Made by a program: the position numbers and the translations under genes
Origin: Flammulina velutipes
Taxonomy: Eukaryota; Basidiomycota; Agaricomycetes; Agaricales; Physalacriaceae
NCBI GenBank assembly: GCA_011800155.1
Contig: CM022369.1
Location: 2,790,001-2,854,000 of the forward strand
Direction: 5' to 3'
DNA length: 64,000 nt
In this document: piece after piece, positions 11,193 through 22,857 of the stretch
Position numbering within the stretch: position 1 is the first letter of the stretch
How the letters are laid out: the number at the start of each line of letters is the position of its first letter
Notes under the pieces: model-generated
Seen by the model: the letters and a program-made list of their open reading frames with translations, nothing else
Told to the model about the DNA's origin: nothing
Databases searched by the model: none

Positions 11193-12473
11193 ATGAGCAT
11201 AACTCCGTTCAAGCTGTTAGCCATTTTGGCCCGCGCCGCTATGCCACCTGGGCAATGTGGCTGTCTTCCGTGCGCTCACTTCCGTGCGGAGGGCGTCTAC
11301 GTTGAGCGCCAGGACGACTATGTTTACGTCGTGGCGCTGGACGAGAACCGTCTTCACAACTTAAAAGTACTCTCCGCCTACGAGTATGAAGCGGTCGTTG
11401 GCACCATCCCTCAACTTGACGGCTGCTCATTCCACTCCTCGCACGTACTCCCGACCACAGAATGTCCGCCACTATATACGCCGGATGTTTTAACTATCGC
11501 TGAGGATAACTCCCCCTGCTGTTTCAACCTGTCATCTATGCCTTCGCCACCTGCGACGCCTATGGACGCCCCTCCGACAGAATTTCTCCCACTACTATCT
11601 ACCACAGAGGACAAACCCCCTTGCGTGACGTTATCTACCCCCTTGCCACCCGCTTTACCCAGACTCGCATCCGCCACTCCGAAGAAAGCTGTCAAGAGCG
11701 CAAAAGTTGTCTCGTCCAACAAAATATCTCACTCCAGAACGAGGCAATCGATTTCCAAAGCTAAAGATGCCACCCTGCATCGCAAACCCTCCTCGCCCTC
11801 CGTCTCTCTGCCTGGCTCTGCGTCTGACACCAATATCATTGAGTTCAAGCGCTCAACATGTGCGCAGGCATCCAAGAGGACGATCGAGTATTGGGCATTA
11901 CTGGACAAGGTCTTTGAACTTGTGACCCCAAGATTTCCCGAGCCCTGGGTCGAGTACCTCCAGTGCCGGTTGTTTCCTCACGTGTAAGCCCCTGTTAGGA
12001 AAGCTCTTGTAGACTGACAAGAACTCGCTTTTAGCTCTGTTAAAACCGTCAGTAATCACCTCAGCAACCGAAACCAAAACTGGGGATCTGTTGACCCAAA
12101 TCCCATCGTCGAGGACTTTGTGCTCTCTCGCCCAAAGTCCAACTCCAACTCCGGGAGCAAAACAAAGAAAAGTCTGAATTTGCGACTCACTGCCATCCAG
12201 TGGTCGACGACATGGACAGACAAGGAGTTTATGATGTTTGTGGAGGAAAACATCATCCCGTACAAGGACAAGATCGTTCAGGAATATGTGCTCAAAGCAG
12301 ACACCGTTCCCGGATTCGGGAACCGCCTCAACATTGACACCATGAAAGAGGTAGTCAAGTACGAGAAGAAAGTGGAAAGAAAGTTCTTTCCTGAACTGAA
12401 CCAAATATTGAAGGTGTCGACGATCGTACCCACAACGCCAATGCCTCCCTATGTTTTTGCCGCTGAGCGATAA
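11193..12473 (+). CDS. unrecognised two-exon protein
   Basis: Exon 1, 11193-11983, is joined by a 51-nt intron to exon 2, 12035-12473 (phase 2), giving 409 residues. The N-terminus has a Cys-rich patch, GQCGCLPCAHF. Residues of about 85-225 are low complexity, rich in Pro, Ser, Thr and Lys. The rest is a compact region containing RTIEYWALLDKVFEL, VSNHLSNRNQNWG and, near the end, YKDKIVQEYVLKAD. I recognise no family. The folded C-terminal half and the basic linker would fit a DNA- or protein-binding role, but that is a guess. A TATA box and pyrimidine-rich leader stand upstream, so it is probably a real expressed gene. Confidence 0.65.
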
Positions 12474-13788
12474 CCCTAATGGTCATTGAACTTCGGGCAT
12501 GATCATACACACTACTGTACTACACTACTACCACTTGCTTTTGCTTTATATTATCCATTCTGTCTGGACGTTTGCGACGCAAGAGCACCATAAGCATTTG
12601 AGATTTACTTAAGCAATTTTCGGATGTCGTCTGAATAGTCTCGATAGTTTCGACAGCAGTTTGAGGAACACAGACTGTGCATCATGGCCAAATTTGACGG
12701 CCGGAGGTAAGCTTTTTCTTCGAGACTCTGTGGCGCGCCAAGGTCCCGTCAGCAATTTACGGACTACATTTCGTCGAGTACTATGGATTGCTCATCTTCG
12801 GAACTTCAAACTTCCTATACTTAATCCCTCATTCTTATGTAGTTGGGTGAACGAACACAGGAAGCGAGGACCAAAATTAGTCAAATCAGCTCAGTGAATC
12901 TCGAAAATATGCGCCAAGGAGGCTTTAGGTTGTATTAGAAAAGGTGTTGTCGGAAATAACACGTAGCCCAACATAAACTCACAAAACGCACAGAACGGTA
13001 TCTGGGGTGGCATAAGGACTTATCCTTGGCTGACATCATGACATTCATCCAAGCACTGGTTTTCCAGAGCGCAGGCTACATTGTTGAAATCCGCCGTAGC
13101 GTTGCCGAGACGCTATCATTACACTGGTTTCTAATCAACAAGGAGGTTAGCAAACACAAATGTTCGGGCATGAGGCATGAGGCTTAATCACTGCGATAGG
13201 ATTATCGGATCGCCGTCTAGCTGCAGAGCCCAGGGTGATAGAAACACCCTTCGATGCAATCAACATGAGAGAGGCTAAGGATATCAACCAGAAAGCGCCA
13301 GTACGCCATAAGTTTAATTGCGGCGCGTTCCATTAGCAAGAGTCATGGTGAATTACGCGTTTCCAGGTAGATTGCTGTCCACAAGACAGACAACGGTTGA
13401 GAGCGTAAAGTAGAATGACTCAAGAGAGTGAATGACCAGAGGGGGGATGCTAGATGACCAAGGGAACAGCTGAGGACGGCGAGAGAAAGCGAATGGTATC
13501 TCGGACGCCGTCTCGACCGGGCTATGATGAATAATGTTTTCTCTGTGTGGGATGGTGGGTGCAGCGGTAAGTTGACGATCAGTCAGCCGGAGTCAGTGTG
13601 GGCCCTGAGTCATCAACACCATAAAAGGCGAATTCTTGAATGTGCCGGGATGCCGAGCATCACGTGGCGCAATTCCGGGTCTGGTGAATTTTGAAGAGAT
13701 CCAACTGCCAGAAGAACGACCACGACGATACCCAACTAGCCGACGACCACCGACAGCTCTCGCCATCGTCCGCGACGACGAGCAGACC
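12474..13788. other. intergenic, no supported gene
   Basis: Open frames here are short, without introns or motifs that would link them. The last 150 bp are in frame with the HLTF-like gene but lack an in-frame ATG before 13789. An out-of-frame ATG at 13640 opens a 15-codon frame that could sit in the leader. Confidence 0.45.
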
Positions 13789-16700
13789 ATGTTTTCGTCA
13801 ACGGCCTCACGGTCGACGCCTTCTTTGACGAATCTCTCGATATCGAACGGCTCGAACACAATTGACTTGACTGGCGACGATGAAGATAGATATGACTACC
13901 CCCGGGAGCTGAAGAGAATGCGCATAGACAATATCACGCACCCGACGCCGACACCGACGCCGCCCCAGCAAGCATCATCGTCCACAATGTCGACGTTCAC
14001 GTCGTTCAACCAGAAGCCTGCAATGGCCATGCCTATGGCGCCTAGCATCTTTGTTCCGCAGCCCGTGCATCATAACGGTGGCCACCATACCCCCAGCGCC
14101 TATCGCCCAGCCTTCGCAGGACCGTTACCGCCATCTACGCCACATAATACAGCCCAGCAGGCGACGAGGAACATCATTGATCTTACATCTTCCCCTTCGC
14201 CACCGCCCCAAGAACTGCCACCAAAGACACCAGTATGCATTGGAATGCTATCCGTTACGGCGCTCGTCCTCTATCCTGTACCATACATCCTGCCGATGCA
14301 TCCCGGCTCACCACTCCCAGAGTTCGCCACGGTCAAGCTGCAGTACGACCATAGTCCTGATAAACCTGCTGGCACTAGCCCTAACAGTATACATATCAAA
14401 ACTCCGACGAACGAGCCGTTCGCAGTCGTCGAACAGAAAGTAGCGGACCACATAGGCCATATGATTGGTAAAGGTCTCATTCGTCTCGAAGCTAAAGTCC
14501 GCAAAGGCCCGCCAAACGTGTGTACTACGCTTGTATGTCCCTAGTCCTGTGCTAACAACTGACAGCTTCCAATATTGCCTCTCTATGCGCTGGTACACAC
14601 TCCGAAAGGCAATGTTCCCGTCGTTGGCAGATACCTAGAGCAGTGTGGACTTTTACTGGATCATCCAAGCATTCCTTTCGACTTTGCTGACCTGGTCGCC
14701 TCCAAAACCCCTTATATGAACCCGCACAATCCACCCCCCGGCGGTCACAATCGGATGAATCTGGTACGCAACCCAAACGTGTACCCGAATCAGGCTAGTC
14801 GATGGACAACACCACAAGTAGCCGGGAAAAGCGTCGAGGTCCAGAGAAGCCAAGTAGACGAGCTCTTCAAGAATCTTAAGACCGGCGCGGAGCTGCCGGA
14901 GACAGAAGCTTGTGCGTTCAGGCTGTCAGTGCATTGTTGGCACGTACTCATACAATTATCCTTAGCGCCCGAAGTTGCGACGAAACTGTATCCCCATCAG
15001 AAGCGGGCCGTTACTTTTCTTCTGGATCGAGAGCGTGAACGACCCATCGGGACTACCTTTTCCTCGCTATGGCAAAGACGTATAGTGTCAGGGATGACCT
15101 CCTGGGTGCACCTAGTTACTCAGAAAGAGGTTTACGAAGAGCCAATAGACTCCAAGGGCGCCATCTTGGCTGACGACATGGGTTTGGGCAAGACGATAAC
15201 CTGCGTCTCGCTCATCGCCGCAACGATTCGTTCTGCTGCCCAATTCGCCTCATCTTCTGTGGACCGTCCGACGGGACCTCTCGCATCGTCTTCACGTGAA
15301 GACCCCTCTGTTTCTCATTTCGCAGGGAGTGCATGGGGCATGCCTCCTGTAGAAAACAACGCTAAAGCAAAGGCCAAAGCGCAACGAGCTCAAGAAAGAC
15401 TTGAATCTGAACAGTTACGGGCTTCCCGGATCAAGGCGAAAAGTCGTGCAACTTTGATCATCTGCCCTCTGTCAACAGTATCCAACTGGGAGGACCAGTT
15501 CCGGGAGCATTGGCGTGGGGAGGTTAACGTCGTCGGTGGTTCCACATCTCAGTCCAGCCCTCGAACACGGGAAGGACGTCCTCTACGTGTATACATATAC
15601 CATGGGAATGCTCGACGGCCTGATCCAGACTTCCTGGCAGACTTTGACGCGGTTATAACGACGTACGCAACACTGGCGAGCGAGTTTTCGAAACAGAATC
15701 GCAGCGTAGCCTGCGCAGACGACGATGACGATGAATGTGCAGTAAGCAGTGACGGTGGGGGTGTAGAGATAGACGAGCGAGGGAATCAGGTATTACGGTT
15801 ACCCAAATCGAAGAGGGCAGGGCAGAAGAGGAAGAAGTCTGGACTAGGAGGATCCTCAATGGAAGCTACGAGTGCTTTACAAAGCATACACTGGTTCCGG
15901 GTGGTATTGGACGAAGCACAGTAAGTTTTCTACATTTTAGGAGGGATTAAACTCATTGTCTATAAGCTGTATCAAGGAGACAGGCACGGTGGGAAGTCGC
16001 GCATCTTGCGATCTCATGGCCGATAGGCGATTGTGTTTGACTGGAACTCCCGTTCAGAACAAATTAGACGACGTGTTTGCCCTCGTCAAATTCTTGCGTA
16101 TAGATCCTCTGGACGACAAGACGGTCTGGACGGAGTACATCGGTGCTCCAGTGAAGTTCGGCCAGACTTTGGGTATCGCACGATTGCAAACACTCATGTC
16201 GACAATAACACTACGGCGAACCAAAGAGTCCAAGACCGAGGACGGCAAGCGTATTTTATCCTTGCCACCACGACGTGACGAACTACGCTATCTCAAGTTC
16301 GATCCCCAGGAGCAGCAAATCTACGATCAATTCTTCAGCGCTTCCAAGGCTGAATTCAACGAGATGTCGGACAAGAACGAGGTCATGAAGAACTACGTTG
16401 GTATCTTGCAAAAGATCCTACGATTGCGACAGATCTGCGACCATTTTGAACTCGTGGAGGGGAAGGATGGCTTTGGGCAGGAGGTGTTGTCATACGATGA
16501 CATGGCGGCGGCGATTGAGAAGGAAGGGTTCACTGTGCCACGTGCGGTTGCTATCTGGTCTATTCTACGAGAAGCTGCCACGACGCAGTGTGTTGAATGC
16601 GGTTGTGAGCTTTGCTTTTCCACTGATGGCTCTCAGGCGGAGGAGGAAGTTGGCGAGGGCCCCAAAAGGGCGAAGAAGGCCAAGGCTGCGAGTTCATCGA

Positions 16701-17785
16701 AGGCTCCGACTCGCGCGAGTAGTCCCTCTACGCCAACGCCAGTCATGACGCGATGCCAACATCTGTTCTGCATAGGATGCTTCCGACAATGTGTCCTACC
16801 TGACTGGCCTAACCTACCACCAAACTTGTATCGATCCTGTTCGGCATGTCAGACTGGCATTTCGCTGGCGGACGCTATCGAGATCAAGCCAGAATACTTG
16901 GAATCGTCAAAAAAGAAGACAGGGAAGAGGGAGCGGAGACAGAAGGGCTCTGGAATGAATGTCGATATACATCCTAGCACGAAGGTGAAAGCCTTGTTGG
17001 GTGATTTGCTTGTATCCTCGCGCGCCAACAAGCATTCGGCCAACTACGATCCTTCTGCGGACGAGGTGCAGATGGTAGACGAGAACGGACAGGGAGTTGA
17101 TGAGGGCGGAGTGAAGACTGTTGTTTTGTACGTCGTTCTTTTGGTTTTGTGTGCAAACCTTTTATTGATTAATTGGAATAGCTCACAGTGGACGACGATG
17201 CTCGACAAGTATGCTGGTTTCGATTTATTCTCTTCGTCACACTAATGATGTTCAAGGATCGAGGACGCCTTGGAAGCATCGGGCATTCGCTATGATCGAT
17301 TAGATGGCACCATGAAACGAGATGACCGAATCCGTGCCATGGATGCTCTGAAACACGACCCGAGCTGTGAAGTGCTGCTCGTCAGTCTGAAGGCTGGCGG
17401 CGTGGGTCTTAATCTCACTGCTGCGCAGCGAGTATATTTAATGGATCCGTATTGGTATGTGGCTCTCATTCATATGTACACTTACCCCGTTTCTTATTGG
17501 CCTCCAGGAATCCTGCTGTTGAGAACCAGGCCGTGGATCGAATCGTAAGTGTATCAGCTCGTCGATTCGACGCCCACTCAATAAACTTCCCTCCAGCATC
17601 GTCTTGGGCAGACCCGACCTGTGACGACCGTAAAACTCATCATCGAGAATTCCATCGAAGCACGACTTTTGGAGGTTCAGAAGAAGAAGACGGAGCTTGC
17701 GAACATGACGTTGGGTCACAACTATAGCAAACAGGAGCTCATGGCCCGTCGGTTGGAGGAATTGAGCCAGCTCTTTGGGGAGTAA
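13789..17785 (+). CDS. HLTF/Rad5-like SNF2 ATPase with RING finger
   Basis: A nuclear DNA-dependent ATPase and probable E3 ubiquitin ligase of post-replication repair. Exons: 13789-14517, 14566-14911, 14966-15920, 15967-17127, 17182-17208, 17257-17454, 17508-17544 and 17597-17785, giving 1213 residues. Order of parts: two SUMO-interaction-like motifs (IDLT at 25-28 and IIDLT at 129-133); a divergent HIRAN-like region (about 150-265); Walker A ADDMGLGKT (about 425-434); DEAH completed across an intron (674-677); LCLTGTPVQNKLDD; a RING finger (about 884-968) split by a 45-residue basic insert; and helicase motifs LLVSLKAGGVGLNL and HRLGQTRP. HIRAN plus RING points to HLTF/Rad5 rather than Rad16. 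The second intron is 54 nt and stop-free. Confidence 0.9.
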
Positions 17786-18094
17786 ACGTCACCCTTTTTC
17801 ACTTTTCTTTACCCCCCTCTTTCGTATTGGTATTCTACTGGTTCTTTATATTGCATTAGCGCTAGCCTGTTTGGGTGCATGTATCTTCTGCTTGTTACTT
17901 ATAATCACGGACCCTTTGTATTAGATTATTTCATTCTTTTTGTACTTCTGAAGTGGTGGCGTAGAGAATTGGCACCTGCATTATGCGTTGGAGAACGTTG
18001 GCCAACATTATGATCATATTTGCTCCATTCATGTTTTCGTAAGAGGCGCGCCACATGGAAGCATAACCCTAACCCAAGATTGCCTCTTACCTCC
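17786..18094. other. intergenic, 3' and 5' flanks only
   Basis: T-rich sequence after the HLTF-like stop gives way to the leader of the MYND gene. Two telomere-like units (AACCCTAACCC) stand at about 18064. Nothing else is apparent. Confidence 0.4.
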
Positions 18095-19549
18095 ATGGAG
18101 GCAATTTTTCCCTTGATCAAGAGCGCGTCGGACGCGCTTGTTGCGTCTCTAGCGACAGAGGAACCTCAACACTGCGCCAAGTACTACGTCGCATGCACCC
18201 GTTACATTCTTCGAACTCCCAATCAGTTCCAACTCCTTCTACGCTATCGCCCAGATCTCTTCGACTGTGTTATGCGCTTTCTGACGCGTACTCGAACCGA
18301 TGCAGAGTTCGCAGCACTCGAAAAACGCGTCGTCCAATGCAATTGCTCGCTCGACACAGACTTTTCCCGCCGCGCTCACGTTTGCGCTGGCACATCTATT
18401 GCCTCCTTCTCCAACATTTTGAACAGCCTCTCGACACTGATAGGTTACTGCTTTATTGATGTGGCGGACGGAAAATCGGTTATTCGCCTGGAGGATGCGC
18501 GCAAAAAAGCTAAAAAAGCAGCAAAGACACATCAGCGCCTTCCATGGCCAGAAAAAACGAAGGACCTTTTCGTCTACCCGTCTCGCGATATCGCTCTCGC
18601 TATGTGGACACTGTGGAATAGGTATAAGCATGTGGATACCCTTCGACTCCTTACGGCCCTCATGGCTGCTGGCGGATCGACCTTCATCTCCGAGATATAC
18701 ACCATCCCAACCTTTCCCTCGGAGTATATCTCCCATTTGCTACGGCTTCAGCCTCTGGTATCATCAGAATATGAATCCTTTCACTACATGTTCAACCTCT
18801 TGGACCTGGTTGTCGGTCGATTCCAGCTTAAAGACACACCCAGATTGGTCTTCTGGATTCCGTACACCCATACGTTGCTACTGCTCCTCACCTTGATTCT
18901 CGAAACATTCGATCCCGAATTTGTACCTCCTCCGTCTTTAGCTTACATTAATACCCCCGACCTCTTGCAGCGAATCGCACGAATCGGGTCGGATTTTCTT
19001 TGGCAATTCACGGAGGGCACTCCATGCCCCGACATCGTCGCCACCGTGCACATGTACTCGCCCAAAATCCGCGAGCTCGCATGCTCCGACGATTCCAGGC
19101 TCGAGGATAACCCCGATCTTGACCATCTCGACGCCGCATTCGAGATCGTATCTCAATTCGCCCAGTCGGACGCGTGCTCCGCTCCAGGGTGTAGAGAAAC
19201 ACACGTCACTCAAGACCGACTTTTTCCAACCTGCGGAGGTTGCCGGGTCGTGTCATACTGCTCGAAGGAGTGCCAGAAAGTTGCGTGGAAGCACCCAGCT
19301 GTACCGCATTAATCCCTCTGCAAGGAGTTGGGGGCGTACGCTTCGAAGATGCCAGTTAACTGGAAGAAGGCCCGGTTGCCTCGACGCGAGGTGATGCTTG
19401 CTTGGTGTCAAGCGGCAGGCGTCACGGTGGCAGAGGCAAAGAACATCGACTGCAAGGTGAAGGAGGTAAAGATGCAAGAAGGATTCTGGCTCGATGGAAA
19501 GTTGTGCATCAAAGAGAAGGATACGCCGTGGCTTCCTTGTCCTTTTTAG
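18095..19549 (+). CDS. MYND zinc-finger protein, interrupted by a stop codon inside the finger
   Basis: A single frame from ATG 18095 runs 405 codons to TAA at 19310-19312, then continues in the same frame for 79 more codons to TAG at 19549. The N-terminal 370 residues are helical with no known domain. The MYND finger begins at Cys-Ser-Ala-Pro-Gly-Cys and continues through TCGGCRVVSYCSKECQKVAW. The stop falls between the last His and the last Cys ligand (PH-stop-SLCKEL), so the shorter product lacks the closing ligand. No intron of normal length can remove the stop, since the nearest GT-AG pair is 24 nt. This is a nonsense mutation, a sequence error or a readthrough case. MYND fingers bind Pro-rich peptides in transcription and signalling proteins. 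Confidence 0.65.
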
Positions 19550-19839
19550 ATATTCAAGTAGATAGTGTCTTGTATTCTTTGCTTGTTGGAGCTAAAGTCT
19601 TTCTTTGTGGCGCGTCAAACGTTTGTCTTGTAAATAAAATCAAAGACAATGAGGTTTTGGTGGAGAGAAAGAAGATTATTATTCATGATGCTCATGCGCT
19701 TGCCTCGAATTGGAAGATCATTCCTGTAAAGTGTCATGACATATTTCATAAGGCCAATAGTCAGTCAGCGAGTTGAACAGCAGAAGCTGAACGTTGAACG
19801 ACTTAGAACGAGCTCATCATTAACAGAGTTCAAATCGGA
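19550..19839. other. intergenic
   Basis: 3' flank of the MYND gene and distal promoter of the first FunK1 gene. An open frame to about 19776 continues from a different phase and has no motif. The left end of the duplicated unit lies near 19828. Confidence 0.35.
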
Positions 19840-19961
19840 CACGTGACCGAGAATAAGAACGCGATCGCGTGATGACGACAATTCGAATGTTCGCCTCTTA
19901 CCACCATTGTCCGTAAGAACTCGCTGGCGACACAATCGAACAATAGCGACGTGGATATAAA
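19840..19961 (+). promoter_or_regulatory. FunK1-1 promoter: CACGTG, CGATCGCGTGATGA block, TATA box
   Basis: CACGTG (19840-19845) is followed by the 12-bp palindrome ACGCGATCGCGT (19859-19870), part of the block CGATCGCGTGATGA (19862-19875), then TATAAA (19956-19961), about 50 bp before the start codon. The block recurs before the other three FunK1 genes at similar distances. Confidence 0.6.
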
Positions 19962-20011
19962 GACAGCGATATGTGCGTTCCTTATTCTTACTTTAAACCA
20001 CCTCACCGACT

Positions 20012-22646
20012 ATGTCACAGCAGGCTCAATTACAAGATACTCCCGCCAAATCATACAGGATCAGTCGCCACGGCGCAGTGACGAAGAATCTTGTAGAACA
20101 GCGCGCAATGCTGAAGGAATCGACCAAGCTCAAAAGCCTCTCTGGACCCATCGACACATTCGTTGCGCACTACATGCCCTTCATGGATGGCAAAGATACT
20201 CTTGTCAATGCAGTTACGCAGAAGCTGATGAAGGGTAACAACCGCTGCCTGGACGAAGACGGTTGGATTCCTATAAGGAAGCGGCCCGGCCATAACGAAG
20301 ACGAGACGTTCGCTGAAATGGCGAACATTGCCGAGGCTATATACCAAAAGGCCGTTGAACACGATCCCGCCCTCATGGACCACAGAACGACGATGCTCGA
20401 GTGCCGCCCACGACAAGGGATGGCGGCTGAGGTTTCTGGTGGAAGCGGATTGCCAGATGCGATGGCCACAACCACGAAGCCGTCGGTTCCCACTCCTCCG
20501 GGACCTAACGATGGTCGTAGACGGTCCCCTCGTCTTCAGGCGAAGGCTAAGGCTATATTCTACGGGGACGTCAACAAGCAGACCCGGAACGCGTCGGATG
20601 CCGGATTAGTGGGAGAGTTTAAACTCCATTGCACTCCCAGCAGTATTGAAGATGTGCGTATTTCTCTTTCTTAATGCAGCTCTTACTTATCATTTTATAG
20701 AATGAAGGAAAGATTCTTCTGGGGAGCGGATTCATCCTGTTCAACGATCCATGCCGACGGTTTACTTTCGGGTTCACGATCGAAGACAGCAGCTTGCGCC
20801 TGTGGTACTTTAGCCGTGGGCATATAGCTGTATCGGAGCGAGTTGATTTTAATGAGGTATTTCTTTTCCTCCTCTATGCTGCTCCCGTTCTCATCATTCA
20901 AACAGGACCCCGAGCATTTTGTTCGTTTCCTATTGTTCATCACGTTTGCACCTCCCGAGGCGCTTGGCTATGATGCCACCGTCGAGCGCCTGGTCAAGAC
21001 CAACGACGAAGGAAAGGCAACGGTGGAAATTGCCTATCGTTACCAAGTCGGCGAAGAGTGGTACGAAACTATCGGGAAACCCATCTACGAAGACCGATGC
21101 CTCGATATCGTCACACATGCTCCTCGCGTGTGGAAAGTGAAGAAAGTGTTGACGAGCAGGAATGGCATACAACGTCTCGCTGACGAGATCAACGTTCTCA
21201 AGGACTACTATCTGTACGACGATGCCAAGACCGAGAGTGAGATTCAGGCCGACATCTTTAGGAGACTGTGCCAGCTCGACCAGAAGAACGGTGCGCAAGG
21301 GAAATCGACGAAGCATGGACAAGATGCTAGGCCGCATTTCATGACGATCTTGGCCGACGAACAGGTCTTATTGGGGGACGGGGCGATCGACAAAACACCA
21401 CTTCGTCCGGATGGATTTGAGCTTTTCCACTACACGCAGACTGAGAAATTCGCTGCTCCAGCCTCTGTGTCTGGTGCTTGTCGCACCGACGGTCGCGATA
21501 CGGACAAGGATCAACCTGCAGGTTCTATTGGTTCAGATTCTGGCCTAAAGCTACAACCTCGTGTCCACCAGCGCATCGTTTTCAAGGAGCTATGCGACAC
21601 TCTGTACACATTGCGGGACTTCAATCTTTACGTCGAATGCCTCGCATCAGTTGTCGAAGGTACGTCTTTGTTCTATGCCCTTCACATTAAGCTGACAGTC
21701 ATGGTAGGCCTCCACTTTCTACGTCTCGCAGGATATGTCCACAGAGACATCAGCCCCGGAAATTGTCTTTCTTGCGATGGGCGGGTGATCATCTCCGATC
21801 TGGAGTACTGCAAACCATACGAGTTGGCGTCAGTGCACGACCCACGGACTGTAAGTACATATGCTTGTCTCTCTAGTGCGCCACAATCCTGACATTAGTC
21901 TGCAGGGAACTCCGGCATTTATGGCTGTCGAAACACAGGAAAAGTCTTATGTTTTCAAAGGCCGCACGGGAGTGGACGGTCTTCGTTGGTTCAAGTTCAA
22001 TTACCTTCACGACCTGGAATCCACAATGTGGATGTTCATCTGGTTCATCATGCAACGAATTCCGATACCGCTCCTTCCGCAACTATCTACGGAGTCGCTC
22101 TTGTCACAGCTACGTAGGGAGAATAAGGCCTTTTTTGACTGCGGTGTTGAAGGGTCTTCGGAACGCTTAAAGTTCATGCGAGGCTGGGACCATGCGGCTT
22201 GGCCATTATTTCGAAAACTGTACCCCACCGGTTCTCCCCTTGGCTTCATCTATGGTGCTCTCGACAAGCTGATCACCTCTTTCGGGCAGTGGTACAGAGC
22301 CATTGAGAGCTCAACCCCGGTCGACGTGAATGGAACCATGCGCTGGGGAGAAGATGTCTTCAAAGCGGAATATCACGAGAGCCTGGTCGATGCCTTTACG
22401 GACATCTCGAAGATGCTGAAGGCTGCATATGCGGGGCCGGTGCAAGTCAAGACGCTAACGGAGTACGTCGAAGAGACGCGCGTTGCGTCTGAGAAGGCGA
22501 AGCCCGTCAACGCTCTGGGTATTAAGGAGGGGCAATCTGGAGATAAGCGTAAGCGTGACGGAAAGGATGATGGGACGGCTGCAAAGGCGGCAGAGGCAAC
22601 TACCAATGGGCGCAGCCGAAAGAGCGGCAAAAAGCTCAAAGTGTAG
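20012..22646 (+). CDS. FunK1-type protein kinase 1
   Basis: Exons 20012-20653, 20701-20856, 20906-21659, 21708-21850 and 21906-22646 give 811 residues. Fungal-specific kinases of this family have an extended N-lobe and unusual motifs. Here the catalytic loop is HRDISPGNC (His529, Asp531, Asn536), the DFG position reads Asp-Leu-Glu (548-550), and the activation segment ends at GTPAFMA, encoded just after an intron. The C-terminal tail (KRKRDGKDD, then Lys/Arg-rich) resembles a nuclear signal. Substrates are unknown. It is a close copy of the gene at 23344-25953, with identical exon phases and a matching promoter. Five-exon structure and HRD/DLE motifs are also shared with the pair at 50913-56488. 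Confidence 0.88.
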
Positions 22647-22857
22647 AGGAGAATTGCATAGGTGCTGAAGGAACTGTATATCTATCATATCCCTGTAAAG
22701 TAGAACCAGTCATTGATACGCAAGAGTCTTCGCATAAAGACATGTCTATTTTTATAGTCGTAGATATCTATTGGGAGAATGTCTTCACTGAGTATGTGCA
22801 ATCACGACTGAATTCCATCGAAGGTGTAAGGCGATTCCCAGAATAGTTTGATTTGGC

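Noticed and set aside
12661..12897. Plus-strand open frame of 78 codons
   Set aside because: It lacks an ATG start, splice partners and any recognisable motif.
18063..18075. Interstitial telomere (AACCCTAACCC)
   Set aside because: Only about two units; expected by chance in a window of this size.
18095..19312. Short intron removing the stop in the MYND finger
   Set aside because: The only GT-AG pair spanning the stop is 24 nt, too short for splicing, and would also shift residues of the finger.
19828..19840. tRNA T-loop-like GTTCAAATCGG (also at 23165)
   Set aside because: Flanking bases form no T-stem and no acceptor or anticodon arm is present. The repeat is part of the tandem duplication.
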